Shown one piece after another: positions 25,280 through 34,236 of a stretch of DNA of 64,000 nucleotides. The notes beneath the pieces are model-generated. The model saw only the letters and a list, made by a program, of their open reading frames with translations, searched no databases and was not told the origin of the DNA. The stretch covers positions 1-64,000 of the forward strand of contig NZ_NKUF01000015.1 of assembly GCF_003206495.1 (NCBI RefSeq), read 5' to 3'. The DNA is from Gluconacetobacter entanii (GTDB taxonomy: Bacteria > Pseudomonadota > Alphaproteobacteria > Acetobacterales > Acetobacteraceae). Numbering within the stretch: position 1 is the stretch's first letter; every line of letters starts with the position of its first letter. The position numbers were made by a program, and so were the translations under genes.

Positions 25280-26473
25280 TCAGCGGCCTTTCGCCCCGCT
25301 GACGCCAAAGCGGTAGAGGGTCGTCTGGTCAAACGTCTGGCCGGGGCGAAGTTCCGTGGTGGGGAAGTCGGGATGGTTGGGGGAGTCGGGAAAATGCTCG
25401 GCCTCGAACGCGACGGCGTCGGTCTGGCGATAGGCCCGGCCCGACACCCCGGCATATGTCGCGTCGAGCGAGTTTGCGGTATAGACCTGCAATCCCGGCT
25501 GTGTGGTCCAGACCTCCATCATGCGGCCCGATGCCGGGTCGCTGACCTGTGCCGCAAGGCGCGGCGTGGTCCCGGCGGGGCCGTTGATGATCCAGTTCTG
25601 GTCATAGCCACGGGCATACATGATCTGCGGGTCGTTATCGCGCAGGTGGTCGCCGATGCGGTGGGCCGTGCGGAAATCCAGCGCCGTGCCCGCGACGGTC
25701 GCGATCGGCCCCAGCGGGATGGAGGTCGCGTCCGTGGGCGTGAAGGTATCGGCATTGATGCGCAGGACATGGTTTTCGATGCTGCCGCTGCCTTCGCCCG
25801 CAAGGTTGAAATAGCTGTGGTTGGTCAGGTTCAGCACCGTGGGCCGGTCGGTCGTCGCGGTGTAATGCAGGCTGAAGGTATCGGTGTCATCCAGCCGGTA
25901 GGTCACATGCACATGCAGCGTGCCGGGAAAGCCCTGGTCGCCATCGGGGCTGACCAGTCCAAGCGTGACGCTGGCGCCGTGGGCGTCGGTACTTTCGCCC
26001 TCGAAGGTCCAGACCTGCTTGTCGAACCCCTTGGTGCCGCCATGAAGCGCGTTGGGCGGCGCGGTGATGGGAACGTGATAGGTATGGCCCTGCAACGAAA
26101 ACGTCCCGCGCGCCAGCCGGTTGGCATACCGCCCGACGATCGCGCCAAAGAACAGGCCGCCGCGCGCGCTGTCATGGGTGTAGCCCGACAGCGTTGGAAA
26201 GCCGAGCACCACGTCACGGATGTCGCCATGCCGGTCCGGGGTCTCGATCGCGGTGATGGTGCCGCCATAGGTCATGAAGCGCACGCTGACGCCATGGGCG
26301 TTGCGCAGGGTGAACTGCTCCACCGCGCGGCCATCGTCGGTGGTGCCGAAGGGGGCGCTCGTGAAACTGACGGCGCCCGTGCGGGCGGGCGCGGCCCGTG
26401 CCGCGGACAGGCCCCCCACCATCGGCACAAGGGCCGCAAGCATCAGGCAGACGGGACGCAACGGGGAAACCAT
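25280..26473 (-). CDS. galM: Exported aldose 1-epimerase (galactose mutarotase)
   Basis: About 397 residues. A signal (MVSPLRPVCLMLAALVPMVG...AARA-A) precedes a complete mutarotase domain: FMTYGGTITAIETPDRHGDI, the substrate-binding NRLARGTFSLQG, NALHGGTKGFDKQVW with the catalytic His, LNLTNHSYFNLAG with the second His, and the Glu near FEAEHFPDSPNHPDFP. It interconverts alpha and beta anomers of hexoses. The export signal puts it in the periplasm, where acetic acid bacteria oxidise aldoses, so it may supply anomers to membrane dehydrogenases (inference). Start ATG 26473 is chosen by the signal peptide; the frame extends to 26515. Confidence 0.9.
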   Translation of the reverse strand: MVSPLRPVCLMLAALVPMVGGLSAARAAPARTGAVSFTSAPFGTTDDGRAVEQFTLRNAHGVSVRFMTYGGTITAIETPDRHGDIRDVVLGFPTLSGYTHDSARGGLFFGAIVGRYANRLARGTFSLQGHTYHVPITAPPNALHGGTKGFDKQVWTFEGESTDAHGASVTLGLVSPDGDQGFPGTLHVHVTYRLDDTDTFSLHYTATTDRPTVLNLTNHSYFNLAGEGSGSIENHVLRINADTFTPTDATSIPLGPIATVAGTALDFRTAHRIGDHLRDNDPQIMYARGYDQNWIINGPAGTTPRLAAQVSDPASGRMMEVWTTQPGLQVYTANSLDATYAGVSGRAYRQTDAVAFEAEHFPDSPNHPDFPTTELRPGQTFDQTTLYRFGVSGAKGR

Positions 26474-26711
26474 GGTCGGGGGATGTCCTGCGATATCAGG
26501 GGAATGGCGCGGCATGGCGCATGTCCGCGATCATGCCGCCGCCCGCCCGCCGGGGCAACCGCCACGCCCCGCGCCGCACGCATGGCACCGTGGCGCAGGG
26601 TGTCGGGTCTGGCGGCATCCCCCGACGCGGTCACGAAGCGGGAATTTTGTTGCACGAAGCGGTGGCTGTTACGCTGCCCCCGGTCGGAACTGGCGAAAGC
26701 GGGAGGGGCGG

Positions 26712-27419
26712 GTGCTTGTTCATGAAGGGGAGGAGCGCAACGCCATCATCGACCGACGCCTGGGGTGTTCGCTGGCGGCGATTGCCGGTGCGGTGAACGC
26801 CGCCGGGTTCCTTGCCGTCGGTTATTATTCGGCCAACATGACCGGAAATGTCTCCGCCCTGGCGAACGGCCTGCATGAAGGCCGCATGGCGACGGTCCTG
26901 TCCTGCTGTGGCCTGGTTGTGGCCTTTGTCGTCGGCGCCGTGCTGTCGGCGCTGCTGGTCAATGCGGGGCGGCGTCGCCGCGTGCCGTCGATCTATGCCC
27001 GCAGCATCCTTCTGGAGGCCTGCCTGCTCGGGCTGCTGGGGGCGGTGGACCTGCTGTCCCCACTCCAGCCACGCGGCCCGATGCTGGCCTACGGGCTGAG
27101 CTTCCTCATGGGGCTCCAGAACGCCACGGTCACGCGCATTTCCGGGGCGCGCGTGCGCACCACCCATATGACGGGCATGCTGACCGATGTGGGGCTGGAA
27201 CTGGCGGACTGGCTGGATGCGTTCTTTCACCCGGCCGGCCCGGACCGGCGGGCCGGTACGCGTGAACGGCTGGGCCTGCATGCCGCGATCGTCGTGTCCT
27301 TCACGCTGGGCGGTGTTGGCGGGGCCTTCCTGTATGGCTGGTGGTCGGGGCTGCTGCTTGTGCTGCTGGCGGGACTTCTCGCCTGCCTTGCCCTGCCGGG
27401 GGCGCTGTCGCGTGAGTAG
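26712..27419 (+). CDS. YoaK/DUF1275 family membrane protein
   Basis: About 235 residues, six hydrophobic helices. Family features are GCSLAAIAGAVNAAGFLAVG, YYSANMTGNVSALANGL (the conserved S-x-M-T-G-N motif), SFLMGLQNATVTRISGA and RTTHMTGMLTDVGLEL. DUF1275 proteins are widespread six-helix membrane proteins of unknown transport role. GTG 26712 follows GGGAGGGGCG, a good ribosome-binding site. It diverges from galM, and the 240-base gap holds no other ORF. Confidence 0.85.
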   Translation: MLVHEGEERNAIIDRRLGCSLAAIAGAVNAAGFLAVGYYSANMTGNVSALANGLHEGRMATVLSCCGLVVAFVVGAVLSALLVNAGRRRRVPSIYARSILLEACLLGLLGAVDLLSPLQPRGPMLAYGLSFLMGLQNATVTRISGARVRTTHMTGMLTDVGLELADWLDAFFHPAGPDRRAGTRERLGLHAAIVVSFTLGGVGGAFLYGWWSGLLLVLLAGLLACLALPGALSRE

Positions 27420-27507
27420 GTGGCGGGTTGGGAAGTGGAGTGGCGAGGGTATCGGGTCGCGCGGCACACGCCGCATCAACGCGATGCCCGACAAGCAGAG
27501 TGCGTCG

Positions 27508-28914
27508 TCATCGCAGGATCAGATTGGTGATGACGTCGGTCAGCCTGCCGAATGGCGGCTGAAGCAGTGTTGCCGCATTGAAACGTCCCTGTCGGTACAC
27601 ACCACGGGCATGTGTGAGTGCCATGAAGCCTTCCTTGCCATGATACGCCCCGATGCCACTGTCCCCCACGCCGCCAAATGGCAGATCGTCCTGCACATAA
27701 TGCATCAGTGTGCCGTTGATCGTCACGTTTCCTGAAACCGTGTGCTTCAGCACCCTGTCGCGTTCAACGCGGCTGTCGCCAAAATAATACAGGGCCAGCG
27801 GCCGGGGACGGGCGTTGATGAAGGCGATCGCGTCATCCAGCGTGCGATAGGTCAGCACGGGCAGGACGGGACCGAAAATCTCCTCCTGCATGACCGCCAT
27901 CTGCGGTGTCACATCCAGCAGCAGCACGGGGGCCATGACATGACCCGTAGCTGAATCACGTCCCAGCCGGATCACCCGCGCGCCCTGTGCCGCGGCATTG
28001 TCGATCAGATTGCCCAGCCGTTCGTAATGATGCGTGTTGAGAATGGCCGTATAATCAGGCGACCCCACATACCCACCCGGATGCTGCTTTTTCACGGCGT
28101 CCTGATAGGTTGCGGCAAAGGCGTCCCTGTCGTCTTCATGAACCAGCACGTAATCCGGCGCGATGCAGGTTTGCCCGGCATTGGTCAGCTTCCCGAACGC
28201 CACGCGGTCCGCCACCCGCTGCATTGAAAAACCGGGTTCGATCACCACGGGCGACTTTCCGCCCAGTTCAAGCGTGACAGGCGTCAGGTTGCGCGCGGCG
28301 GCCTCGGCCACTTTCTTTCCGACCGCCGTGCTGCCGGTGAACAGGATATGATCGAAGGGCAGGGCCGAGAACGCGGCCCCCACGTCGCCATTGCCCGTCA
28401 CGACGGAAACCTGCTCCGCCGGAAAGGCGGCCTGAACGATCTGGCCGATCACCGCCGATGTGGCCGGTGTGAATTCCGACGGCTTGAGCATGGCCCGGTT
28501 GCCAGCCGCAATCGCCGTCGCCAGCGGCACGAGGGCAAGCGAGACCGGATAGTTCCATGGCGCGATAATGCCCACGACACCCACCGGCTGCCGGACCACC
28601 CAGGCGCGACCGCACTGGAAATAGGCCGAGACGTGGCGGCGCTGCGGTTTCATCCAGTGTCCCAGATGCGCGATCATGTAATTGATCGACTGCACCAGCG
28701 GGATCAGTTCCACGATGGCGCTTTCGCGTTCCGGGCGCTGGCCGAAATCCGTGTTCAGGGCGCGCACGATTTCGGTGCGGCGCGTCAGGATTTCGGCCTT
28801 CAGGCGGCGCAGGTCGGTCCGGCGCTGTTTCAGGTCGGGTGGTCCTGCCTGCTGGAACGCCGCGCGCTGGCGGTCGAGAAGACGATGCAGGTCAGCAGGA
28901 GTAACATCGGACAT
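27508..28914 (-). CDS. NAD(P)-dependent aldehyde dehydrogenase, coniferyl-aldehyde dehydrogenase type
   Basis: About 468 residues. Cofactor-binding APWNYPVSLALVPLATAIAA, FTGSTAVGKKV, the general-base Glu in LELGGKSPVVI, and the catalytic Cys in NAGQTCIAPDYVL are all present, with EEIFGPVLPV and a C-terminal hydrophobic tail. The sequence pattern fits the coniferyl-aldehyde/long-chain class (CalB, AlkH-like) oxidising aldehydes to acids. ATG 28914 (GGGGGACGTG upstream) is favoured over ATG 28926, because the latter lies inside a putative operator arm. Divergent from a TetR gene with a shared operator region, so probably aldehyde-inducible through that repressor. Confidence 0.88.
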   Translation of the reverse strand: MSDVTPADLHRLLDRQRAAFQQAGPPDLKQRRTDLRRLKAEILTRRTEIVRALNTDFGQRPERESAIVELIPLVQSINYMIAHLGHWMKPQRRHVSAYFQCGRAWVVRQPVGVVGIIAPWNYPVSLALVPLATAIAAGNRAMLKPSEFTPATSAVIGQIVQAAFPAEQVSVVTGNGDVGAAFSALPFDHILFTGSTAVGKKVAEAAARNLTPVTLELGGKSPVVIEPGFSMQRVADRVAFGKLTNAGQTCIAPDYVLVHEDDRDAFAATYQDAVKKQHPGGYVGSPDYTAILNTHHYERLGNLIDNAAAQGARVIRLGRDSATGHVMAPVLLLDVTPQMAVMQEEIFGPVLPVLTYRTLDDAIAFINARPRPLALYYFGDSRVERDRVLKHTVSGNVTINGTLMHYVQDDLPFGGVGDSGIGAYHGKEGFMALTHARGVYRQGRFNAATLLQPPFGRLTDVITNLILR

Positions 28915-28923
28915 CACGTCCCC

Positions 28924-29004
28924 CATGTTTACAGGAGAAACTTATGCAGGCAGGGTATGGAGCATGACGATCCGGTGTCAATGAAAGTTTCTTGTGTAAA
29001 CATG
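28924..29004. promoter_or_regulatory. Paired operator between aldehyde dehydrogenase and TetR genes
   Basis: Two 19-base arms in inverted orientation, CATGTTTACAGGAGAAACT at 28924-28942 and AGTTTCTTGTGTAAACATG at 28986-29004, match at 17 of 19 positions. Each contains TGTTTACA or its complement. The arrangement covers both divergent start regions and is a strong candidate for repressor binding by the adjacent TetR protein. Confidence 0.7.
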
Positions 29005-29014
29005 GACCTCGCGA

Positions 29015-29623
29015 ATGCGTGAAACCAATGACCGCCCCTATCATCACGGCGACCTGCGTCGCGCCCTGGTTGACACGGCGCTGGACATGCTGGCTGCGGA
29101 CCAGGACTGGGCTTTTACCCTGCGGGAAGTGGCGCGGCGCACGGGGGTGAGTCATGCAGCCCCGTACAAGCATTTCCGGGATCGCGGGATGCTGCTGCGG
29201 GAACTGGCCCGGATCGGCTTCGTCCGGCTTGGGGAGAGCCTGACAGCGGCCATGTCCCCCGATCAGCCGTCCACGCGCGCGCAATTCATGGCGGCGGCGC
29301 AGGCCTGTATCGGGTTTGCCTGCCACAACCCCGGCCTTTATCGCCTGATGTTCAGTGTCGATGCCGACAAGGCGATGGACCCGCAGTTGCATGACGCGGC
29401 CATGGCGACCTTCGGCATTCTGCTGGGACTTCTCGAAAGGGGACAGCACGACGGAAGCTTTCGGCCGGTTGCCGTCAATGCCCTGGCAGCGGCAAGCTGG
29501 GCGCAGGTGCATGGCCTGGCCATGCTGGCACTCAGCAATCAGTTGCTTGAGGAGAAGGTCGGGCCAACGCCAGTACCGGCCGCGCTGGACGTCTTGCTGG
29601 ATGGCATGTGCCGCAGCGACTGA
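29015..29623 (+). CDS. TetR/AcrR-family regulator of the divergent aldehyde dehydrogenase
   Basis: 202 residues. The N-terminal HTH opens YHHGDLRRALVDTALDML and continues with FTLREVARRTGVSHAAPYKHF, the canonical TetR recognition helix region. The C-terminal ligand domain (WAQVHGLAMLALSNQLL) resembles the WHG-type TetR_C. It probably represses itself and the aldehyde dehydrogenase and is released by an aldehyde or related ligand. The assignment of target is inferred from divergent layout and the operator pair. Confidence 0.88.
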   Translation: MRETNDRPYHHGDLRRALVDTALDMLAADQDWAFTLREVARRTGVSHAAPYKHFRDRGMLLRELARIGFVRLGESLTAAMSPDQPSTRAQFMAAAQACIGFACHNPGLYRLMFSVDADKAMDPQLHDAAMATFGILLGLLERGQHDGSFRPVAVNALAAASWAQVHGLAMLALSNQLLEEKVGPTPVPAALDVLLDGMCRSD

Positions 29624-29809
29624 TCGGGCTAAGGCAATGTCCGCTTTTCGGAGCTGGAAAAGCTTTGCCTGATGACCGGCATGAAGGCGTATCCCGCCTG
29701 TCGGCTATGAAACGGGTCAACAGGAAACTTACTGTCAGGGTCCAGTAAACATGGCGAAGGGCCGTCCCGAAAGCCCGCCCCCGCCAACATCCTGCAAAAG
29801 GCAGAAGGA

Positions 29810-29837
29810 ACGCCGCCTTTTCAGAAAAAGGCGGCGT
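29810..29837. terminator. Perfect hairpin downstream of shc (family B-like stem)
   Basis: ACGCCGCCTTTT and AAAAGGCGGCGT form a perfect 12-bp stem with a four-base loop. On the minus strand it sits just beyond the shc stop and has T-rich arms, so it can act as a terminator for shc. The stem is the same as the first hairpin of family B, but the outer arms are absent. Confidence 0.7.
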
Positions 29838-29852
29838 CCGGAAACCCCCGGC

Positions 29853-31958
29853 TCACCCCGACGCCTTCATCAGGCGTGCGGCGCGGCTCAGGGCCATGAT
29901 GGGGAACAGTTGGCGGTACAGGTCGTAGCGCAGCATGAACGCACGCGACAGTTCCGCGCCCTGCGACAGGCGCTTGGTCAGCATCGGGTCGTCGAGTTTG
30001 ATGGTCTGGCCCACACCGTATCCGGGGAAGCCGGTGCCGGTGAACTCCTCCTCATGCCAGCTTCCGTCGGGCTGCTGGCTGTCGATCAGGTAGCGGCAGC
30101 CACGCGCGATCGCGGGATGGTCCTGTTTGCGGTTGGCCGCGATCAGGCCCATCAGCGCCCACGCCGTCTGTGACGCGGTGGTCTGCCCCCGCCCGATGGC
30201 GGAGGGGTCCATGTAGGACGCGCAGGTTTCGCCCCAGCCGCCGTCCTCCTGCTGGTGCGCCACCAGCCAGTCGCACGCGCGGGTGATGTAGGGCTGGGTC
30301 ATGTCCTCCCCGATCGCGGCCAGCGCCGGCAGGACCGCGCCCGTGCCATAGACATAGTTCACGCCCCAGCGCCCGAACCACGGGCCGGCGGGGTCCTGCT
30401 CCGCCCGGACATAGGCCAGGCCGCGCTGGATCGCGGGCATGTCGCGCGGCAGGCCCAGCAGGCCGAACGCCTCGAGGATATGCGCCGTCACATCGACCGA
30501 GGGCGGGTCCAGTGCCTCGCCAAAGTCGCAGAACGGGATCTTCGACAGCAGGCTGCGGTTGTTGTCCTTGTCGAACGCGCCCCATCCGCCGCATTCGCTC
30601 TGCATCGCCACCAGCCAGTTGACCGCACGGTCAATGGCGGCGTCCACGCCCTTCTTCTTCCATTCCGGGCGGTTGCGGCACGGGGCCAGCGCGATCAGCG
30701 CGACGGCGGTGTCGTCGGTGTCGGGATAGCGGTCGTTGGCATATTCGAACGCCCACCCGCCGGGTTCGACATCCGGCAGCTTGATGGACCAGTCGCCGCG
30801 CACGCGCACCTGCCGCGCCAGCAGCCAGTCCAGCGCGCGGTCCATTTCCGGGGTGTAACGATCCTGTGCCCCCGCATCATGCAGCGCCATGAGTGCGAGC
30901 ATCGTGTCCCATACCGGGCTGTTGGTCGCCTGAACCCACGACGCATCGCCCCGGTCATGACGCCAGCCCGGATCGTCCAGCGCCGCCAGACCCTTGGCCA
31001 TGACGGGGTGGTGCAACTGGTAATCCTCCCCATGCAGGGCCATCAGGCCGTACACCCATGGCGGCTGGATGCCGCCCCACGCGCCATCCGCGTCCTGGTG
31101 GCGGATGATCCATTCCAGCATGTGGCGGATCGCGGCCTCGCGCACCGTGCTGCGGCGCAGGACCTTCGTCTGCAACCAGTGCAGGCCCTTGTCCGTGCTG
31201 CGGAAGAAGGTGGACCACAGATCCACGCCTTCCTTCTTCGGCAGGGTGTAGTCGAAGTGGGTCCGTCCCTCCGGGAACAGCGCGTCAAGCCGGTCGTCCG
31301 GGCGCAGCGGGCGGCTGGGCCTGCGGGCCGACAGGATCGCCAGCGGCACCAGCGTCGCACGCGCCCACTGGGCAAAGTTGTAGATGGAGAAGACGAATTT
31401 GTTGGGGAACCAGATGATTTCAGGCGGCAGGTTGGGCGTCTTCTCCCACGGCCATTCCCCGATCAGCGCCAGCCAGTAGCGGGTGAAGACGCGGATGTTG
31501 CGCAATCCCCCCTTGCGCGCGATCCACGTCGCGGCGCGTTCCAGCGCGGGCGTGTCCGCAGCATAGCCCAGCGAGCGCAGCGCGGCATATGCCTCCACCG
31601 TGGCGTTGATGTCGCCATTGCCCGCGCCATGGTACACGCCCCACGACCCGTCCGGGCGCTGCATCTCCAGCAGCGCATTGCCCAGGCGCGGGCGCAGGGG
31701 ATGGTCCTCCAGCCCCAGGAACCACAGCGCCAGGCACCATTCCGCCTCCATCGAGGCATTGGACCCGACAGAACCGACCCAGTGGCCATCCGCCTTCTGC
31801 TGCCCCATCAGCCAGTCGCAGGCGCCGGAAATGGCGTGCGTCAGGCTGTTGCCCATCGCCATGAGCGGCGTGGCGCCGGTGCGGCCCCGGTCGGTGGCCA
31901 TGGGGGCCGCATCAAGGGTATCGGCGGCGGGGGAGGGGGAGTGACCTGTCGTATCCAT
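29853..31958 (-). CDS. shc: Squalene-hopene cyclase
   Basis: 701 residues, normal family length. The catalytic DxDD motif is present (YPDTDDTA, Asp413-Thr-Asp-Asp416). Numerous QW repeats occur, such as QQKADGHW near 53-60, QDADGAWGG, QSECGGWGAFD and QQEDGGWGE. No signal peptide; these are monotopic membrane enzymes. It cyclises squalene to hopene and hopanol, the base of hopanoids that acetic acid bacteria use for acid and ethanol tolerance. ATG 31958 (MDTTGHSPSP) is chosen; a longer frame to 32222 is non-coding in appearance. A TetR gene lies 61 bases upstream on the same strand. Confidence 0.95.
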   Translation of the reverse strand: MDTTGHSPSPAADTLDAAPMATDRGRTGATPLMAMGNSLTHAISGACDWLMGQQKADGHWVGSVGSNASMEAEWCLALWFLGLEDHPLRPRLGNALLEMQRPDGSWGVYHGAGNGDINATVEAYAALRSLGYAADTPALERAATWIARKGGLRNIRVFTRYWLALIGEWPWEKTPNLPPEIIWFPNKFVFSIYNFAQWARATLVPLAILSARRPSRPLRPDDRLDALFPEGRTHFDYTLPKKEGVDLWSTFFRSTDKGLHWLQTKVLRRSTVREAAIRHMLEWIIRHQDADGAWGGIQPPWVYGLMALHGEDYQLHHPVMAKGLAALDDPGWRHDRGDASWVQATNSPVWDTMLALMALHDAGAQDRYTPEMDRALDWLLARQVRVRGDWSIKLPDVEPGGWAFEYANDRYPDTDDTAVALIALAPCRNRPEWKKKGVDAAIDRAVNWLVAMQSECGGWGAFDKDNNRSLLSKIPFCDFGEALDPPSVDVTAHILEAFGLLGLPRDMPAIQRGLAYVRAEQDPAGPWFGRWGVNYVYGTGAVLPALAAIGEDMTQPYITRACDWLVAHQQEDGGWGETCASYMDPSAIGRGQTTASQTAWALMGLIAANRKQDHPAIARGCRYLIDSQQPDGSWHEEEFTGTGFPGYGVGQTIKLDDPMLTKRLSQGAELSRAFMLRYDLYRQLFPIMALSRAARLMKASG

Positions 31959-32019
31959 CGTCTGTAAATATCCGTGCAAGATAGCAAGAAATAGAAAAGG
32001 TTGGACGTCGGCAAAGGCT

Positions 32020-32589
32020 CTACATGGCCGGGGCGGGGGTGGACAGCATGTTCTGGATGTCGGCGAACACACTGTCCCATTGTGCCTGCGCCATGTCGAT
32101 GAAGCCAAGGCTGCGCAGGAAAAAAGCACCCTCCGCCGCGAACAGCAGGGTGCGGATGCGCCCGGCCTGCGCCGGGTCGGTGTCGGGGGATGTCGCGGGA
32201 TCAAGGCCGAACCACCCGGCATACCACTGGCGGATGCGTTGCAGGTGGCGCGGCGATTGCAGCAGCGTCACCAGCATCCCGGCCATGCGCGCGCGCGTTG
32301 CGTCGTCGATCTGGCTGCATACCCGGACATAGGCCCGCGCCCGCGCCAGGGGCGAGGCATCCGGCCCGCCATGAAGCGCCGCCTGCATGTCGAACGCGGC
32401 GATCCAGCGTTCGACAAGGGCCGCGATCAGGTCATCCTTGTTGCCGAAGCAGTATTGCAGCCCGCCCTTGGTAATGCCCGCCTGTCGCGCCACGGCGTCC
32501 AGCGTCAGCGCACTTGCCCCCGCGCGCTGCACCACCTGTTCGGCACATTCCAGCACCTTTTCACGGTCGATTGTCTTGGGTCGCGCCAT
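32020..32589 (-). CDS. TetR-family regulator upstream of shc
   Basis: 189 residues. HTH: RPKTIDREKVLECAEQVV then LTLDAVARQAGITKGGLQYC, typical TetR. The C-terminal helical domain contains LARARAYVRVCSQIDDAT and is followed by FAAEGAFFLRSLGFIDM, a TetR_C pattern. The next gene on the same strand is shc, 61 bases on, so the two may be co-transcribed and hopanoid synthesis may be controlled here (inference). A long palindrome at 32614-32651 in its promoter region is a candidate autoregulatory site. Confidence 0.88.
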   Translation of the reverse strand: MARPKTIDREKVLECAEQVVQRAGASALTLDAVARQAGITKGGLQYCFGNKDDLIAALVERWIAAFDMQAALHGGPDASPLARARAYVRVCSQIDDATRARMAGMLVTLLQSPRHLQRIRQWYAGWFGLDPATSPDTDPAQAGRIRTLLFAAEGAFFLRSLGFIDMAQAQWDSVFADIQNMLSTPAPAM

Positions 32590-32613
32590 GGGGCCTCGTA
32601 TCCGGTCTCATAT

Positions 32614-32651
32614 GCGTGGTTTCAATCCAGCCGGATGGAATTAAACCACGC
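32614..32651. promoter_or_regulatory. Candidate operator of the shc-linked TetR gene
   Basis: GCGTGGTTT at 32614-32622 and AAACCACGC at 32643-32651 are perfect inverted arms; extending inward, 13 of 17 positions pair. The site begins 25 bases upstream of the TetR start codon. Confidence 0.6.
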
Positions 32652-32753
32652 CCCGATGCGTTTCAACCCCGCCACGTGCTGTCGTATGTCGGGGCGGGTA
32701 TGATATGACCGCGCATCGTGACGCGGGTGCGCGGGGAATATCTGGGGGGTGGC

Positions 32754-33128
32754 ATGATTATCCGGGGCTACAACTTCTTTTGCGACATGACGCCGGACAT
32801 GCAGTACCTGCGCAACCATGATGCGGTTGACAGCTTTATCGAACGCAACATGATCTTCATCCTGCCCGACCGCCTGCGCCGCTTTCGCAAGAACCTGTAC
32901 CATGTCCGCCGCAACGCCGGGCCAAGCCACGAATATTCGCCCCTGTTCCGCGTGCGCAGCCAGTTGCGCTCCGACCCGATACCGGCGGGCTATGACGGGC
33001 CGTTCGACGTGTTCCCGTTCTATGCCAATGCCACGATGACCCGCACGCGGCACAAGGATTACTACGTCCTGTTCATCTTTCGCGACAAGATGTCGTGGAC
33101 GCGCTTTCGCCAGATCGCGGGGGAATGA
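32754..33128 (+). CDS. Hypothetical protein
   Basis: 124 residues from ATG 32754 (GGGGGGTGGC upstream): MIIRGYNFFCDMTPDMQYLR, then IERNMIFILPDRLRRFRKNL, and a basic C-terminus RHKDYYVLFIFRDKMSWTRF. A GTG at 32718 is also in frame. Aromatic- and Arg-rich, soluble, compact. I do not recognise a family. Confidence 0.65.
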   Translation: MIIRGYNFFCDMTPDMQYLRNHDAVDSFIERNMIFILPDRLRRFRKNLYHVRRNAGPSHEYSPLFRVRSQLRSDPIPAGYDGPFDVFPFYANATMTRTRHKDYYVLFIFRDKMSWTRFRQIAGE

Positions 33129-33273
33129 CGCCCGGCCCGCCCCGTCGCGCCGGGGGCATGCTGCATTGCGGCATCCGCCCTATGCGAACCTGTTGCGGTA
33201 TGGGATATACACCGGAACTGCATAAATACGGGCATGCCGCCACTGGCGCCGCATGCAATGGAGACAGGAGCAT

Positions 33274-33735
33274 ATGAAGGATCGTGTGGCACTGGCCATG
33301 GCGTCGATACTGATGATGGCCACCGGCGCGCCCGCGGCACTGGCGGTTCCCATGGGGACCACGGCCACGGCCACGGCGACGGCCCCGGCATCGGGCGCGG
33401 AGCAGGCCCCGGTGCTGCAGAAACTGCCGCCGTACCAGAACAAGGTGACGGAATATATCGACCGTTCCTCCATCCGGGTGCACGGCAGCCATGCCTCCGC
33501 CACGTTCGTGCAGGATTTCGATGACGAGATGATCAGCCACGGCCTGCCGTTCGCCTCCGTCCGGTTTTCGGTCCTGTACAACTGCGCCGCCAACACGTAC
33601 CGCACCCTGTCCTATGCCACGTGGTCGGGCCATATGGGCAGGGGGCGCAAGCTGGCGGACGGGCCGGTGCCGCGCGGGGAAATGACGGTCGATCCCTCGC
33701 TGGAGGACGGTCGGCGCATTGCGTGCGGGCGCTGA
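33274..33735 (+). CDS. Exported hypothetical protein
   Basis: 153 residues. MKDRVALAMASILMMATGAP...ALA is a signal peptide; an Ala/Thr-rich linker follows, then a domain with YQNKVTEYIDRSSIRVHGSH, ATFVQDFDDEM and SVLYNCAANTYRTLSYATWS. This beta-rich body resembles small exported DUF proteins with repeated strands and a central Cys. ACAGGAGC precedes ATG 33274. Function unknown. Confidence 0.68.
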   Translation: MKDRVALAMASILMMATGAPAALAVPMGTTATATATAPASGAEQAPVLQKLPPYQNKVTEYIDRSSIRVHGSHASATFVQDFDDEMISHGLPFASVRFSVLYNCAANTYRTLSYATWSGHMGRGRKLADGPVPRGEMTVDPSLEDGRRIACGR

Positions 33736-33741
33736 TCCGGG

Positions 33742-33808
33742 TTACCCACAGATTCGGGGATAGGCGCGCGGGTAACCGTGTGGATAAATCCGTCAGTAAT
33801 GTGGAAAA
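33742..33808. promoter_or_regulatory. Cluster of DnaA-box-like 9-mers
   Basis: TTACCCACA at 33742-33750, TGTGGATAA at 33779-33787 (complement is the perfect box TTATCCACA), and TGTGGAAAA at 33800-33808 (complement TTTTCCACA). GGGTTACCC and GGGTAACC lie between. Located just before gene 33857-34228. May be DnaA-regulated promoter sites; no rep or par gene is adjacent. Confidence 0.5.
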
Positions 33809-33856
33809 CGATGTGAAAACGCGGCGATCGCGCGGCGTGAAAGTGGGGAAAACACC

Positions 33857-34228
33857 ATGGATAGCAGAATCGTCGCCGCCCTGTCCGATGCCCTTGCGCC
33901 CGCGCCGGGTGCGGCGCCCACTGTCGTCCCCACCAATGACGCCGCCCGCCGGGCACAGGCGCGCGACGTGCTGGAACGGCTGGAGAAATCCGGGTTCCAG
34001 GTGATCGCGGCCGATCCGGCGGCCACACAGGCGCGCCAGGCGCTGGCGCTGATCCGCATGGGGATCAACGACCTGTTCTCTGGCGAGGACCGGCGCCTGA
34101 AATATGCGTCGCTGTTTGTACTCTTTGTCGTGCTGCTGGTCCTGTACCTGCAACCTCTGGCTGTGCTGTTCGGGCTGCTGGCGATTGGTGTGGGCCTCTT
34201 TGTCATGTCGCTGGTCAGGAAAGAATAA
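33857..34228 (+). CDS. Small membrane protein with DnaA-box-like upstream region
   Basis: 123 residues. The soluble N-terminal 80 residues have Ala-rich helices (RRAQARDVLERLEKSGFQVI) and a linker MGINDLFSGEDRRLK; a C-terminal hydrophobic hairpin covers about 84-119 (FVLFVVLLVLYLQPLAVLFG, then GVGLFVMSLV). The body resembles small holin-like or membrane-anchoring proteins but no family is certain. It is preceded by the DnaA-box-like cluster and followed by an AT-rich inverted repeat. Confidence 0.65.
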   Translation: MDSRIVAALSDALAPAPGAAPTVVPTNDAARRAQARDVLERLEKSGFQVIAADPAATQARQALALIRMGINDLFSGEDRRLKYASLFVLFVVLLVLYLQPLAVLFGLLAIGVGLFVMSLVRKE

Positions 34229-34236
34229 GTATTCTT

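Noticed and set aside
33742-33808. Chromosomal origin of replication (oriC)
   Set aside because: Only three box-like 9-mers, no AT-rich unwinding region beside them, and none of the genes usually near oriC in alphaproteobacteria is present.
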